DNA of 64,000 nt. Origin: Microbacterium oxydans (GTDB lineage Bacteria > Actinomycetota > Actinomycetes > Actinomycetales > Microbacteriaceae). The stretch is from the NCBI RefSeq assembly GCF_000956525.1, contig NZ_JYIW01000015.1:1-64000 (forward strand), written 5' to 3'. The notes below the pieces were generated by a model. It ran no database searches, had not been told where the DNA came from, and worked only from the letters and a program-made list of their open reading frames with translations. Made by a program: the position numbers and the translations under genes. Of this stretch, positions 1 to 9,736 are shown in pieces (position 1 is the first letter of the stretch; each line of letters opens with the position of its first letter).

Positions 1-77
1 GTCGGGTGCTTCGACGGGCTCAGCAACCCACGGGGTGGGGTCGGGGTCGGGTGCTTCGACGGGCTCAGCAACCCAGG
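1..77. repeat. Two copies of the CTTCGACGGGCTCAGCAACCC palindromic repeat inside a coding region
   Basis: The half-site GCTTCGACGGGCTCAGCAAC occurs twice about 47 bp apart. It belongs to the same family as the array at 6267-6640. Here both copies are read in frame on the minus strand as WVAEPVEA, forming the C-terminal tail of the partial ABC-like protein. Confidence 0.85.
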
Positions 78-735
78 GGTCGAGGTCGTCGTCGGGCAGC
101 GCGAGGGGTTCGATCGGGCCGGAGGCGTTGATCGCGCCGAGCTCCTGCATCCGCTCCAGTGCCACAGCAGCCGAGCCGCCGACGATCACGAGCATGGCGT
201 AGCCGCGGTCGGCGAACTCGCCGGCGATGCGCCACCAGCCGTCGGGGCTGCCGCCGTGGCGGTCGGGCGAGACGAGCACGACGCCATCGACGCCCTCCCG
301 GAGCACCGCCAGCTCGCACAGGATGCGCACGCGCGCGGCCGGGTCGATGTTGCCGATGGGCACTGCGGCCAGCTCGTGGAAGCCCAGCTGCGTGAGCCAG
401 CGCCGTGCGTGCAGCGGGGTCGCGCCCACGCCGGCGAACATGAGTTCTTCGCCGACGACGCCGGCGAGCGTGATGTCGGCGTGCGGATCGCTGACGTCCG
501 GCGCGTCGACCAGCGCGACGCGCCGGCGGATCTCCTTGGTCTTCGGGACGCCGTCGATGGTCACCTGGCCGGTCTCCGGCCGCATCCGCCCACTCGCGAT
601 CAGGCCGAGCACGGTCGGTCGCTGCTCGGTCTCCGCGATCGCGAATCGCACGGCCCCGGTGTGGAACTCGAGGCTCGTCGTGGGGAGCGCCTGGCCGCCG
701 CGTCCCTTGCTCACCTCATGCAGGGTGATCCTCAT
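1..735 (-). CDS. Degenerate ABC-transporter ATPase-like protein (partial, C-terminus beyond left edge)
   Basis: The reading frame stays open for 245 codons from the ATG at 735 to the window edge, and the start overlaps the stop of the upstream TetR gene by four bases (ATGA), so the two are co-transcribed. The fold follows an ABC ATPase: an N-terminal beta region, then SGRMRPETGQVTIDG around residues 48-62, as in the segment after Walker A of real ATPases. The key motifs are absent, however. The Walker A position reads AETEQRPT with no GK, no LSGGQ signature is visible, and the Walker B position reads VVLVSPDRHG rather than LLLDEP. It is therefore probably a pseudo-ATPase. In Actinobacteria a TetR gene plus such a protein often precedes a YhgE/Pip-type membrane protein, but that neighbour would lie outside the window. 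The last ~30 visible residues contain WVAEPVEAPD twice, which is translated palindromic repeat. Confidence 0.75.
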   Translation of the reverse strand, partial: MRITLHEVSKGRGGQALPTTSLEFHTGAVRFAIAETEQRPTVLGLIASGRMRPETGQVTIDGVPKTKEIRRRVALVDAPDVSDPHADITLAGVVGEELMFAGVGATPLHARRWLTQLGFHELAAVPIGNIDPAARVRILCELAVLREGVDGVVLVSPDRHGGSPDGWWRIAGEFADRGYAMLVIVGGSAAVALERMQELGAINASGPIEPLALPDDDLDPWVAEPVEAPDPDPTPWVAEPVEAPD

Positions 736-1361
736 GCGTGCGCCGCCATGGTCTCGGGGGACAGGATCTCGGGATGCGTGCGCAGCAGCTCCTCGGCCTC
801 TCGCCAGGAGAGCCCGGCGACCGAGAGCACCGCGCTGACGGCGACCTTCGCGGCATCCGGCAGTGATGCATCGGTGCGCGACACGACGACGCGTGCCATC
901 TCCTCGATCAATCGCGCGAGCGTGGGTGCGGCGATGTCGGTGCGGAAGACGCCCTCGTCCTGTCCGCGTCGGGTGAGATCGGCGACCGTGCCCCGCAACG
1001 GAGCGAGCGCCTCAGCGGTGTGGTCCACGTGCGATTCGTCGAGCGCGAGGGCGGCGGTGACCTGCACGTGCGCGGTCTCCTGCCACAGGCGAGCGGCGAG
1101 CCGGGCGAGCGCGATCCGGGCATCAGGGTCGGCCACCGATGCGGCGATCGCGTTGAAGCGCCGCGCCCCATGGGCGATGAGTTCGCGGATCAGCGCCTCG
1201 CGGTCGCCGAAGTGTCCGTAGAGGGTGCGTCGCGAGAGCCCGGCGCTGCGGGCGATCGTGTCGATCGAGGCGTGCGGGTCGATCGCGAGGGCGGAGCGGG
1301 CCGCAGTCAGGATGCCGATCCGGTTCTCGACGGCATCGCGGCGGGGGGCACGGGAAGTCAT
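732..1361 (-). CDS. TetR/AcrR family transcriptional regulator
   Basis: A 209-residue protein with an N-terminal TetR helix-turn-helix at about residues 15-60, including IDTIARSAGLSRRTLYGHFG, followed by a helical ligand-binding and dimerisation domain. It should bind a palindromic operator and release it on binding a ligand. It overlaps the ABC-like gene downstream by four bases, so it probably regulates that gene and itself. The operator candidate TGCACACCGGTGTGCA lies in its own promoter at 1380-1395. The family is certain from the sequence; the ligand is unknown. Confidence 0.92.
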   Translation of the reverse strand: MTSRAPRRDAVENRIGILTAARSALAIDPHASIDTIARSAGLSRRTLYGHFGDREALIRELIAHGARRFNAIAASVADPDARIALARLAARLWQETAHVQVTAALALDESHVDHTAEALAPLRGTVADLTRRGQDEGVFRTDIAAPTLARLIEEMARVVVSRTDASLPDAAKVAVSAVLSVAGLSWREAEELLRTHPEILSPETMAAHA

Positions 1362-1366
1362 GCCTC

Positions 1367-1396
1367 TATCGTACGATCATGCACACCGGTGTGCAA
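1367..1396 (-). promoter_or_regulatory. Promoter and operator of the TetR-ABC operon
   Basis: On the minus strand TTGCAC (1391-1396) is separated by exactly 17 bases from TACGAT (1368-1373), a good sigma-70-like promoter just upstream of the ATG at 1361. The perfect 16-bp palindrome TGCACACCGGTGTGCA (1380-1395) overlaps the -35 box and spacer, the expected place for an autoregulating TetR repressor. Confidence 0.7.
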
Positions 1397-1433
1397 GATA
1401 AATCGGATGACTCACAGCATCCGATCGGTGTCC

Positions 1434-1519
1434 GTTCACAATTCAGCAAAGAACGAGCGTTCTTGGGGATCCGAGGCGCATTCCGGGCCGAACAGGCTCG
1501 ATCTTGCTGAATTGTGCAC
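1434..1519. repeat. MITE-like inverted-repeat element, copy 1
   Basis: An 86-bp intergenic element bounded by inverted ends, GTTCACAATTCAGCAAAGAAC at left and a matching TCTTGCTGAATTGTGCAC end at right. The interior differs from the other two copies (22298-22382 and 51891-51987) and contains a small GAACG/CGTTC hairpin. No coding capacity is seen. It lies between the TetR promoter and the argG terminator. Confidence 0.8.
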
Positions 1520-1540
1520 GTGGGCGGGGGCCAGGAACGA

Positions 1541-1576
1541 GAGAAGGGGCGGATGCCGCAGCATCCGCCCCTCCTC
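1541..1576 (-). terminator. Hairpin terminator after argG
   Basis: The perfect 11-bp stem GGGGCGGATGC / GCATCCGCCCC with loop CGCA (1546-1571) is extended by a further near-matched GAGAA/TCCTC. It lies about 25 bp past the argG stop. There is no T-run, which is usual in high-GC actinobacteria. A degenerate copy of the palindromic repeat (1578-1600) fills the space up to the stop codon. Confidence 0.75.
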
Positions 1577-1601
1577 AGTGGTCGCTGAGCCCGTCGAGGA
1601 G

Positions 1602-3956
<2,355 letters not shown>

Positions 3957-3964
3957 TCGCATCC

Positions 3965-4009
3965 GGCATCCGGCGTCCCGGCATCCGGCGTCCCGGCATC
4001 CGGCGTTCC
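3965..4009. repeat. Three 15-bp tandem repeats of GGCATCCGGCGTCCC
   Basis: Three head-to-tail units (3965-3979, 3980-3994, 3995-4009; the last has one change) start nine bases after the ZIP gene stop. The unit contains GGCATCC, an oligomer abundant throughout the window. Confidence 0.85.
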
Positions 4010-4096
4010 GGTCGCACTTGATGCCGCCTGACCCGCGCCGGGGCGGCGCGAACTGCGACCGGAACGGCGCACGGCCACACGAACTGCGACCGGACG
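4004..4096. repeat. Inverted repeats of the AACTGCGACCGG family
   Basis: A left half-site CGTTCCGGTCGCA (4004-4016) faces two right half-sites reading GAACTGCGACCGGA (about 4050-4063 and 4081-4094). The same half-site forms the perfect 19-bp-arm element at 19680-19748. This fills most of the 268-bp gap between the ZIP gene and the hydrolase; no gene is seen there. Confidence 0.7.
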
Positions 4097-4224
4097 GACC
4101 GGAGCCCGCCAACCGGCGGACGAACCGCGGCGGAACGGCACCGGGCGGCGGGTTACGCTCGACCCTGACGTGCAGGATGCTGGCGGGACGCCGCCACGCG
4201 GACGGCGAGAACAAAGGAGTTCTG

Positions 4225-5196
4225 ATGACTGACACGACCCTGACCTGCCCGCCGTTCGATCCGGAACTGGAAGCCGCCCTCGCCCTCATCGGGGATCAGA
4301 TGCCGTCGACGCTCACGCCCGAGATGATCCCCATGCTGCGACAGTCTCCGGTGACCGGCACCGAGGAGGTCTTCGCACTGCTCGACGAACGCGGCTTCAC
4401 CCGTCGCGACGTGACGATCGCCGGCCACGACGGTGACGACATCGTCGTCTCGGTGGTGGAGAAGGCGGGCCGAACCGGCACAGGACCGGGCTTCTTCCAC
4501 ACGCACGGCGGCGGCATGATCCTCGGCAACCGCTGGCTCGGCGTCGCGGGCTTCCTCGACTGGGCTGAGCGGTTCAACGGCGTCATCGTCACGGTCGAAT
4601 ACCGCCTGGCGCCGGAGTTCCCCGACCCGTATCCCGTCGAGGACTGCTACGCGGGTCTCGTCTGGACGGCCGAGCACGCGCAGGAGCTCGGCATCGAGAC
4701 GAACCGCATCCTGATCGGCGGTGGCAGCGCCGGCGGCGGCCTCGCGGCCGGCACGGCCCTGCTCGCCCGTGACCGCAAGGGGCCGGCGTTGATCGGTCAG
4801 CTGCTCATCTACCCGATGCTCGACGACCGCGACGAGACCGTGTCCACGAAGCAGGTCGACGGCATCGGCGTGTGGGACCGTGGCTCCAACGTCACCGGCT
4901 GGACCGCGCTGCTCGGCGATCGGGTCGGCACCGATGATGTCTCCATCTACGCCGCGCCGGCGCGGGCGACCGATCTCTCCGGCTTGCCGCCGGCGTTCAT
5001 CGACTGCGGCAGCGCCGAGGTGTTCCGCGACGAGGACGTCGCCTACGCCACGAAGCTCTGGGAGGTCGGGGTCCAGGCCGAGCTCCACGTGTGGGCCGGC
5101 GGGTTCCACGGTTTCGACGGCTTCGCCCCGCACTCCGCGGTCGCGCAGGCCATGGTCGCGGCGCGCGACGACTGGGTCAACCGCCTGCTCGGCTGA
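4225..5196 (+). CDS. Alpha/beta hydrolase, hormone-sensitive-lipase type esterase
   Basis: A 323-residue cytosolic esterase/lipase. The HSL oxyanion motif HTHGGG is at residues 92-97, the nucleophile elbow GGGSAGG at 165-171 (Ser168), and the catalytic histidine in GGFHGFD at about 295. The acidic residue lies in the GSAEVFRDED stretch (Glu265 or Asp269); most relatives have Asp in a GxxDPLRDE context. AAAGGAG at 4212-4218 supports the ATG at 4225. The true substrate, likely an acyl ester, is unknown. A PucR/CdaR-like regulator follows after a hairpin and may control it. Confidence 0.9.
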   Translation: MTDTTLTCPPFDPELEAALALIGDQMPSTLTPEMIPMLRQSPVTGTEEVFALLDERGFTRRDVTIAGHDGDDIVVSVVEKAGRTGTGPGFFHTHGGGMILGNRWLGVAGFLDWAERFNGVIVTVEYRLAPEFPDPYPVEDCYAGLVWTAEHAQELGIETNRILIGGGSAGGGLAAGTALLARDRKGPALIGQLLIYPMLDDRDETVSTKQVDGIGVWDRGSNVTGWTALLGDRVGTDDVSIYAAPARATDLSGLPPAFIDCGSAEVFRDEDVAYATKLWEVGVQAELHVWAGGFHGFDGFAPHSAVAQAMVAARDDWVNRLLG

Positions 5197-5201
5197 TCCG
5201 C

Positions 5202-5240
5202 TCCACCCTCCGGGGTCGTCGGTCGACCCCGTAGGGTGGA
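5202..5240 (+). terminator. Strong hairpin between hydrolase and regulator genes
   Basis: TCCACCCT-C-CGGGGTCG and CGACCCCG-T-AGGGTGGA pair as two 8-bp blocks with one mismatch around a five-base loop. The hairpin starts five bases past the hydrolase stop and ends 11 bases before the next start. It is probably a terminator, so the regulator may have only weak read-through or its own start signal. Confidence 0.7.
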
Positions 5241-5251
5241 ATCCCCGTGCG

Positions 5252-6259
5252 ATGGAGCCCGACATGCAAGATCTGCTGGGGCGGCTCACCGCCCTCGATC
5301 CGGACGCGAGCGAGACGCTCAAGGTCGTCGCCTACTTCGACACGCTGGTCGCGCGCTCGGTCGGGGTCGAGAGCATGCTCCGCGGTGCCGCCGTGCTCAG
5401 TGGAGCGACCGTCGGACAACGGGATCCGCGTCGGATCATCCGGGTCAGGGCCGACGGGGTCCGGGTGGAGCCCGTCGATCCGGGCGGACGCTGGATGCTG
5501 CGCGAGAGCGGACCCGATGCCGTCGCCTGGATCGAGCGCGACGGCGACCCGCACACGAACGACGCGATGATCCTCGAGCGACTGACGCTCGCGCTCGGCA
5601 TCCTGCGGGCACGACGTGCGGGCGATGCGGAGAGCGCCGTCGAGGTCGCGATCAGCACGTTCACGAGTGCCGAGGAACGGGCGGCGGCGCTCCAGAGACT
5701 CCGGCTGCCGGCCGGTGCGCTCCGGGTCGTCGCCTCCCCACCGGACCCGGCGCCGCTGCCGCAGCATCCGTCGGCCGTGGTCGCGACCAGACACGGCCTG
5801 ACCCGTGCGACGATCATCCCGGCAGGCACCGGCGATGCGCACGTCTGGTCTGATGCCGGCGATCTGCGCGTGGGAATCGGGACGGCTCAGGATGCCGCGC
5901 GCCTCCCCGACTCGTGGGCTGCCGCGCTCATCGCGGTCCGGTTGACGACGGCTGCGGAGCCGGTGGTCGGTGCCGATGATCTCGGCGCCGTGCTGCTCAT
6001 CGCCGAGGCCGCCGAGACACGAGCACTGCATCCGGATGCCGCCGCGCTCGCCGCCCTCGACGACCGCAGCCGTGAGCTGCTCGACGCGGTCGTCGACGAG
6101 CAGAGCGTGCGCGCGGCGGCCGTTCGACTCGGTCGGCATCACTCCAGCGTGCAGGATCGGCTGACGGCCTTGATCGAGCAGCTCGGCTACGACCCGCGCA
6201 CCCCGCGGGGTCAGGCGCGGTTCGTCGTGGCGCGGATGCTGCTCCGCCTCGCCGGCTGA
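5252..6259 (+). CDS. PucR/CdaR-like helix-turn-helix regulator (probable)
   Basis: A 335-residue soluble protein. The N-terminal half looks like a GAF-type sensor region, beginning with a segment about multiple DASETLKVVAYFDTLVARSVG. The C-terminal ~60 residues (LLDAVVDEQSVRAAAVRLGRHHSSVQDRL, split here for length: from about residue 275) resemble the PucR C-terminal helix-turn-helix, in which a linear array of helices recognises DNA. The start is uncertain between the ATGs at 5252 and 5264. It sits 55 bp after the esterase and probably regulates it. The effector is unknown. Confidence 0.65.
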   Translation: MEPDMQDLLGRLTALDPDASETLKVVAYFDTLVARSVGVESMLRGAAVLSGATVGQRDPRRIIRVRADGVRVEPVDPGGRWMLRESGPDAVAWIERDGDPHTNDAMILERLTLALGILRARRAGDAESAVEVAISTFTSAEERAAALQRLRLPAGALRVVASPPDPAPLPQHPSAVVATRHGLTRATIIPAGTGDAHVWSDAGDLRVGIGTAQDAARLPDSWAAALIAVRLTTAAEPVVGADDLGAVLLIAEAAETRALHPDAAALAALDDRSRELLDAVVDEQSVRAAAVRLGRHHSSVQDRLTALIEQLGYDPRTPRGQARFVVARMLLRLAG

Positions 6260-6266
6260 GGCGGTT

Positions 6267-6640
6267 GGGTCCCTGAGCGTGTCGAAGGGCCCGACGCTTC
6301 GACAGGCTCAGCGAACCAGCGGGGCGGCGCAGCGACCCAGGTGGGGCCTTTGGGTCCCTGAGCTTGTCGAAGGGCCGACGCTTCGACAGGCTCAGCGAAC
6401 CAGCGGGGCGGCGCAGCGACCCAGGTGGGGCCTTTGGGTCCCTGAGCTTGTCGAAGGGCCGACGCTTCGACGGGCTCAGCGACCCAGCGGGATGGCGCAG
6501 CGACCCAGGTGGGGCCTTTGGGTCCCTGAGCGTGTCGAAGGGCCCGACGCTTCGACAAGCTCAGCGACCCAGTGGGCAGCTCAGCGACCCAGCGGGGCGG
6601 CTCAGCGAACCAGCGGGGCAGCGCAGCGACGCACGCGGGC
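6267..6640. repeat. Tandem array of palindromic GGTCCCTGAGC/GCTCAGCGACCC repeats
   Basis: Four head-to-tail units of 85, 84, 84 and about 120 bp (starting 6267, 6352, 6436 and 6520). Each holds an inverted pair, GGGTCCCTGAGCNTGTCGAAGGG and CGCTTCGACAGGCTCAGC. The last unit decays into short GCTCAGCGACCCAG copies. This accounts for the whole 383-bp space between the converging regulator gene and the last MoxR-operon gene. The open frames across it are translated repeat, not genes. Confidence 0.92.
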
Positions 6641-6642
6641 AC

Positions 6643-7743
6643 TCAGAACCCGGGGTAGTCCTGCAGCTTCTGCTCGAACTCGGCGCGATCGGCCTCGCTC
6701 AGCACGGCGCTGCCGAGCACTGACAGCTGCAGCCCTTCCAGGGGCTCGCCGGTGCGCGCGTTCTGCGCCTCGCGGTTCGCGCGGAAGTCGCCGCTCGGAT
6801 CATTCGCGAGGTCGTAGATGTTCGCGTAGAACCGCAACGGGTCAGGGTAGTTCTCGGTGTAGTACTCCCAGGTGTGCTGCGTGCGCGGATCGTCGCTGCC
6901 GTACAGCTTCGCGATCATGGTCGGGTCGATGCCCGACGTGGCCGGCTCGTTGAAGCTGGAGAGGTTCCAGAGCCCGTGATCGACCATGACCTCGTCGATC
7001 ACCTGCATGACCTCGAGCTTGCGGTCGTAGTCCTGGATCGGCTCGTTGGTGGCCCAGCCGACCGAGGTGTACTCGTACAGCATCGACTCGCCGCCGTAGC
7101 CGTTGCGTTCAGGACGGAGGTCCTCGTCGCCCACCTGCACCCAGGTGTAGCCGAACTCGTCGGTCAGCCGTTCGCGGATGTCGGTGAACAGGCTGTCGGC
7201 ATCCGCCCGCACGGCTTCCAGCGACTGCTGGCTCAACACATCCTGCGGGTTCGTGCCCTTGATGCCCGGGTACGCCTCTGCGTGCTTCTGCTCGTCGGAC
7301 TTCGCACCCTCGTAGTTGCCGGATGCCGAGGTCTGCAGCGCGCTCATGCCGCCGACGGTCGCGACGTTGAACAGGATCGTCACGATCAGCGCGACCGCGC
7401 CCAGCCGGCGTCCTCGTGCGGAGATCAGAGCGGCGACGATCACGCCGACCACGAGCAGCTGCAGCGTCAGCATCGTGACGCCGTAGAGCGCGTCGGTGGC
7501 TCCGCCGATCAGGGTGCCGAACAGGATCACCACGAACAGGATGCTGCTGACGAGTGCGATCCACCCGATCGCGTTCGCCGACCGCTGCTCCTCGGCGTCG
7601 AGCGTCGCGACGACGGGCACCGGCGGCACCCACGATGACGGTGCATCCGCTCGACGCGCGCCGCGGTACCCGCCAGGCGGGGGCACGGGCGGTGCGCCCT
7701 CGGTGCCGGCGACGTAGCGCGCCCGCTGCTTCTCGTGATCCAT
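6643..7743 (-). CDS. Membrane protein of unknown function, last gene of the MoxR operon
   Basis: A 366-residue protein not recognised by family. After a proline-rich cytoplasmic N-terminus (about 55 residues), hydrophobic segments lie around residues 58-80, 88-110 and 117-137, followed by a soluble ~230-residue C-terminal region rich in acidic and aromatic residues. The start is ATG at 7743, whose A is shared with the preceding stop (TGATG); an ATG six bases earlier is an alternative. Position at the end of a MoxR / vWA operon suggests a membrane partner of that system. Confidence 0.8.
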   Translation of the reverse strand: MDHEKQRARYVAGTEGAPPVPPPGGYRGARRADAPSSWVPPVPVVATLDAEEQRSANAIGWIALVSSILFVVILFGTLIGGATDALYGVTMLTLQLLVVGVIVAALISARGRRLGAVALIVTILFNVATVGGMSALQTSASGNYEGAKSDEQKHAEAYPGIKGTNPQDVLSQQSLEAVRADADSLFTDIRERLTDEFGYTWVQVGDEDLRPERNGYGGESMLYEYTSVGWATNEPIQDYDRKLEVMQVIDEVMVDHGLWNLSSFNEPATSGIDPTMIAKLYGSDDPRTQHTWEYYTENYPDPLRFYANIYDLANDPSGDFRANREAQNARTGEPLEGLQLSVLGSAVLSEADRAEFEQKLQDYPGF

Positions 7744-8489
7744 CACCATGGCTTGTCCGTCCCGGAGCTCCCAGGATCGTCGCCATCCTGCTGCTGATCC
7801 CGTTCCTGCGTGCCCTGGTCGAGCTTGTCCTGCAGGTCCTGCAGCTTGTCGTCTGAGGGCTGCGGCTTCTGCTCCTGCGGCTGCTCCTCCGGCGGCGGTG
7901 GCTGGTCCTGCTGCTTCTCGGTGAGGCGCTGCTCCGTGTCGTCGAGGGTGTCGCCCATGTCGCGCTGCGGGTCGGAGGACTGCTGCTGTGCCTCGTCGCT
8001 CCGGCACTCGTCAGGGGTCTCGAGCGTGATCGTGAGCGCTTCGCCGTAGAACGTCTCGGCACGGGCACCGTCGCCGTCAGCTCTCGCGGCATCGCCTTGG
8101 CGTTCGATCACGAGGGCGAGGTTGATGCGTACGCCGCAGACCTCGAGACCGGTGGCGAGCGTGAGCGCCCGCTCGAGCTGTGCCCTGGCCTCCGGCAGCT
8201 GCTCGGCTCCGGCCAGCGCCGTGCCGACGTTGAACGGCGCCTTGTACGGCTCGAACCAGTTGAGGAACTCCTGGCCGCGGGCAGAGGCCTCCGACCCCGC
8301 GTAGTCGTCGACGACGTACGAGGTGATCGCCTGGTGGGCGAAGGCGTACATGCTGAGGATCTTGCCGACGAACAGCAGGGCGGCGAGCGTGAGCGGCAGC
8401 GTGCCGATCGCGATCCACCGGCGGATGCTCCGGCGCCGGCGGTTCGCGGCGAGCAGCGCGGCTGCGGGGTTGGGCTGGGTGGTCGTCAT
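7743..8489 (-). CDS. Single-pass membrane protein with TPR-like region and charged tail
   Basis: A 248-residue protein. One transmembrane helix lies at about residues 25-48, followed by a helical region (about 75-150; FNVGTALAGAEQLPEARAQL) that looks like tetratricopeptide repeats. The final ~90 residues are low-complexity Gln/Pro/Glu/Asp. Such TPR proteins are regular members of MoxR/BatABCD-type operons, where they help assemble membrane complexes. Its start overlaps the end of the vWA gene before it, and its stop overlaps the start of the next. Confidence 0.82.
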   Translation of the reverse strand: MTTTQPNPAAALLAANRRRRSIRRWIAIGTLPLTLAALLFVGKILSMYAFAHQAITSYVVDDYAGSEASARGQEFLNWFEPYKAPFNVGTALAGAEQLPEARAQLERALTLATGLEVCGVRINLALVIERQGDAARADGDGARAETFYGEALTITLETPDECRSDEAQQQSSDPQRDMGDTLDDTEQRLTEKQQDQPPPPEEQPQEQKPQPSDDKLQDLQDKLDQGTQERDQQQDGDDPGSSGTDKPW

Positions 8490-9736
8490 CGCGCACCTCC
8501 GTCCGGCTGGGACGCTTCGACAGGCTCAGCGACCCACTTCCGAGTCGGCTGGGGCGCTTCGACAGGCGCAGCGACCGACATCTTCCGAGTCGGCTGGGGC
8601 GTCGGGCGCGGAGCGCGAAGCCCACGCAGTCGGGCGATCAGCATGGTCGCTCTCGTCAGCTCGAAGCCGAGCAGCGCGACGATCAGGAGCGCTGCGATCC
8701 AGTACAGCTCGATCACGTTGCCGACCTCACCGGATTCGGCGTAGCTGGTGGTGGTCGACGGCGCCTCCGGCAGCGTCGGCGGGGTGTCGGCCGTGCGGTG
8801 CTGGTACTCGACGCCGAGCTGCTCGGCCACGGTCTTCAGGTTCGCCTCGTCGATGGTCGAGAGCGCGTCTGCGCCCTGGTATTCGATGTAGCCGGAGTCG
8901 TCGGGTCCGAGTCCGCCGGTCGTGATGCGCATGGGTCCGCCCTCGGCTGTGCCGTAGCCGAACACCGCGCCCGAATCCGTGTACTTCGCGCTCTCGCTGA
9001 AGGGCTCGGGAGTCGTGGCGGCGGTCTGCTCGCCATCACCGAAGTAGAACACCATGCGCGAGCGATCCGGCGACGATTCGGCCGCCGCCTGCAGCGTCTC
9101 GGCGACCAGCGGCGCCGCGATGCCGATCGAGCTGCCTCGCGATCGACTCGTGACCTCGGGGCGCAGCACCCCGAGCGACCCGACCAGCGCCGTGGTGTCG
9201 GTGGTCAACGGCATCCGCAGCTGGGCGGCCGCGTCGAAGGTGACCAGCGCGAACCTGGCACCGGGATACTCCGTGACCAGCGCCGCCACGTCTTCACGCA
9301 CGCCGTCGAGGCGAGGCTGTCCGTCGGCCCAGTCCTCGGCCACGATGCTCGACGTGGTGTCGACGACCAGCAGGATGTCGGTGTCGGTCGCGAGGGTCTG
9401 CGTCGCGCCTCCAGGGATGCCGGGGCGCAGCAGCATCACCAGACAGGCGAGCACCATCACGAGCCGCAGCGACCAGAGGGTGCGGTGCGCGTGGCCCTTC
9501 GACAGGCTCAGGGACCCAGGGGGAGACTGCTTCAGGGACCCAGGGGGAGACTGCTTCAGGGGCCCAGGGGGAGACTGGGTCGGGGACCCAGGGGGAGACT
9601 GGGTCGGGGACCCAGGGGGAGACTGCTTCAGGGACCCAGCGGGCGCTGGGCGCACGATGATCCAGATGATCAGTGCGATCACGGGTGCGAAGAGCAGCAG
9701 GAGCAGCAGCGGATGCAGGACGGGCTGGACGATCAC
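8486..9736 (-). CDS. von Willebrand factor A membrane protein with repeat-expanded loop (BatA/BatB-like)
   Basis: A 416-residue protein: TM helix ~5-28, a second at ~88-104, a vWA domain with MIDAS motif DTTSS at 126-130, and a last TM at ~355-375. The GTG at 9736 overlaps the upstream stop (GTGA) and follows GGAGGGTGAG, making it better than the GTG at 9751. Two features are foreign. Residues ~35-80 between TM1 and TM2 are five copies of SPPGSLKQ/SPPGSPTQ, encoded by a 24-bp tandem repeat that ends in SLSLSKG. The C-terminal tail reads AAPVEAPQPTRK and WVAEPVEAS, from palindromic repeats at 8511-8598. vWA proteins of MoxR operons act in metal-dependent chaperone complexes at the membrane. 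Confidence 0.88.
   Translation of the reverse strand: MIVQPVLHPLLLLLLFAPVIALIIWIIVRPAPAGSLKQSPPGSPTQSPPGSPTQSPPGPLKQSPPGSLKQSPPGSLSLSKGHAHRTLWSLRLVMVLACLVMLLRPGIPGGATQTLATDTDILLVVDTTSSIVAEDWADGQPRLDGVREDVAALVTEYPGARFALVTFDAAAQLRMPLTTDTTALVGSLGVLRPEVTSRSRGSSIGIAAPLVAETLQAAAESSPDRSRMVFYFGDGEQTAATTPEPFSESAKYTDSGAVFGYGTAEGGPMRITTGGLGPDDSGYIEYQGADALSTIDEANLKTVAEQLGVEYQHRTADTPPTLPEAPSTTTSYAESGEVGNVIELYWIAALLIVALLGFELTRATMLIARLRGLRAPRPTPQPTRKMSVAAPVEAPQPTRKWVAEPVEASQPDGGAR
8511..8598. repeat. Two 44-bp tandem units containing the palindromic repeat, inside a vWA gene
   Basis: GCTTCGACAGGCTCAGCGACC (from 8513) and GCTTCGACAGGCGCAGCGACC (from 8556) are each followed by CTTCCGAGTCGGCTGGG. Both are read in frame as the last ~35 residues of the vWA protein. 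Confidence 0.88.
9491..9639. repeat. 24-bp minisatellite (5.4 units) next to a palindromic repeat, inside a vWA gene
   Basis: Units begin at 9511, 9535, 9559, 9583 and 9607, with a partial unit at 9631. Each contains GACCCAGGGGGAGACT followed by GCTTCAGG or GGGTCGGG. A palindromic-repeat half-site (GGCCCTTCGACAGGCTCAGG) abuts at 9492. Because 24 is divisible by three, unit gain or loss keeps the frame. Confidence 0.93.

Noticed and set aside
6267-6640. Possible CRISPR array
   Set aside because: Whole 84-85-bp units repeat with no unique spacers between short repeats, and no cas gene is in the window.
6211-6642. A 143-residue minus-strand frame across the repeat array
   Set aside because: Its product is only translated repeat (WVAAPPRWFAEPVEAS-type units) with no independent sequence.
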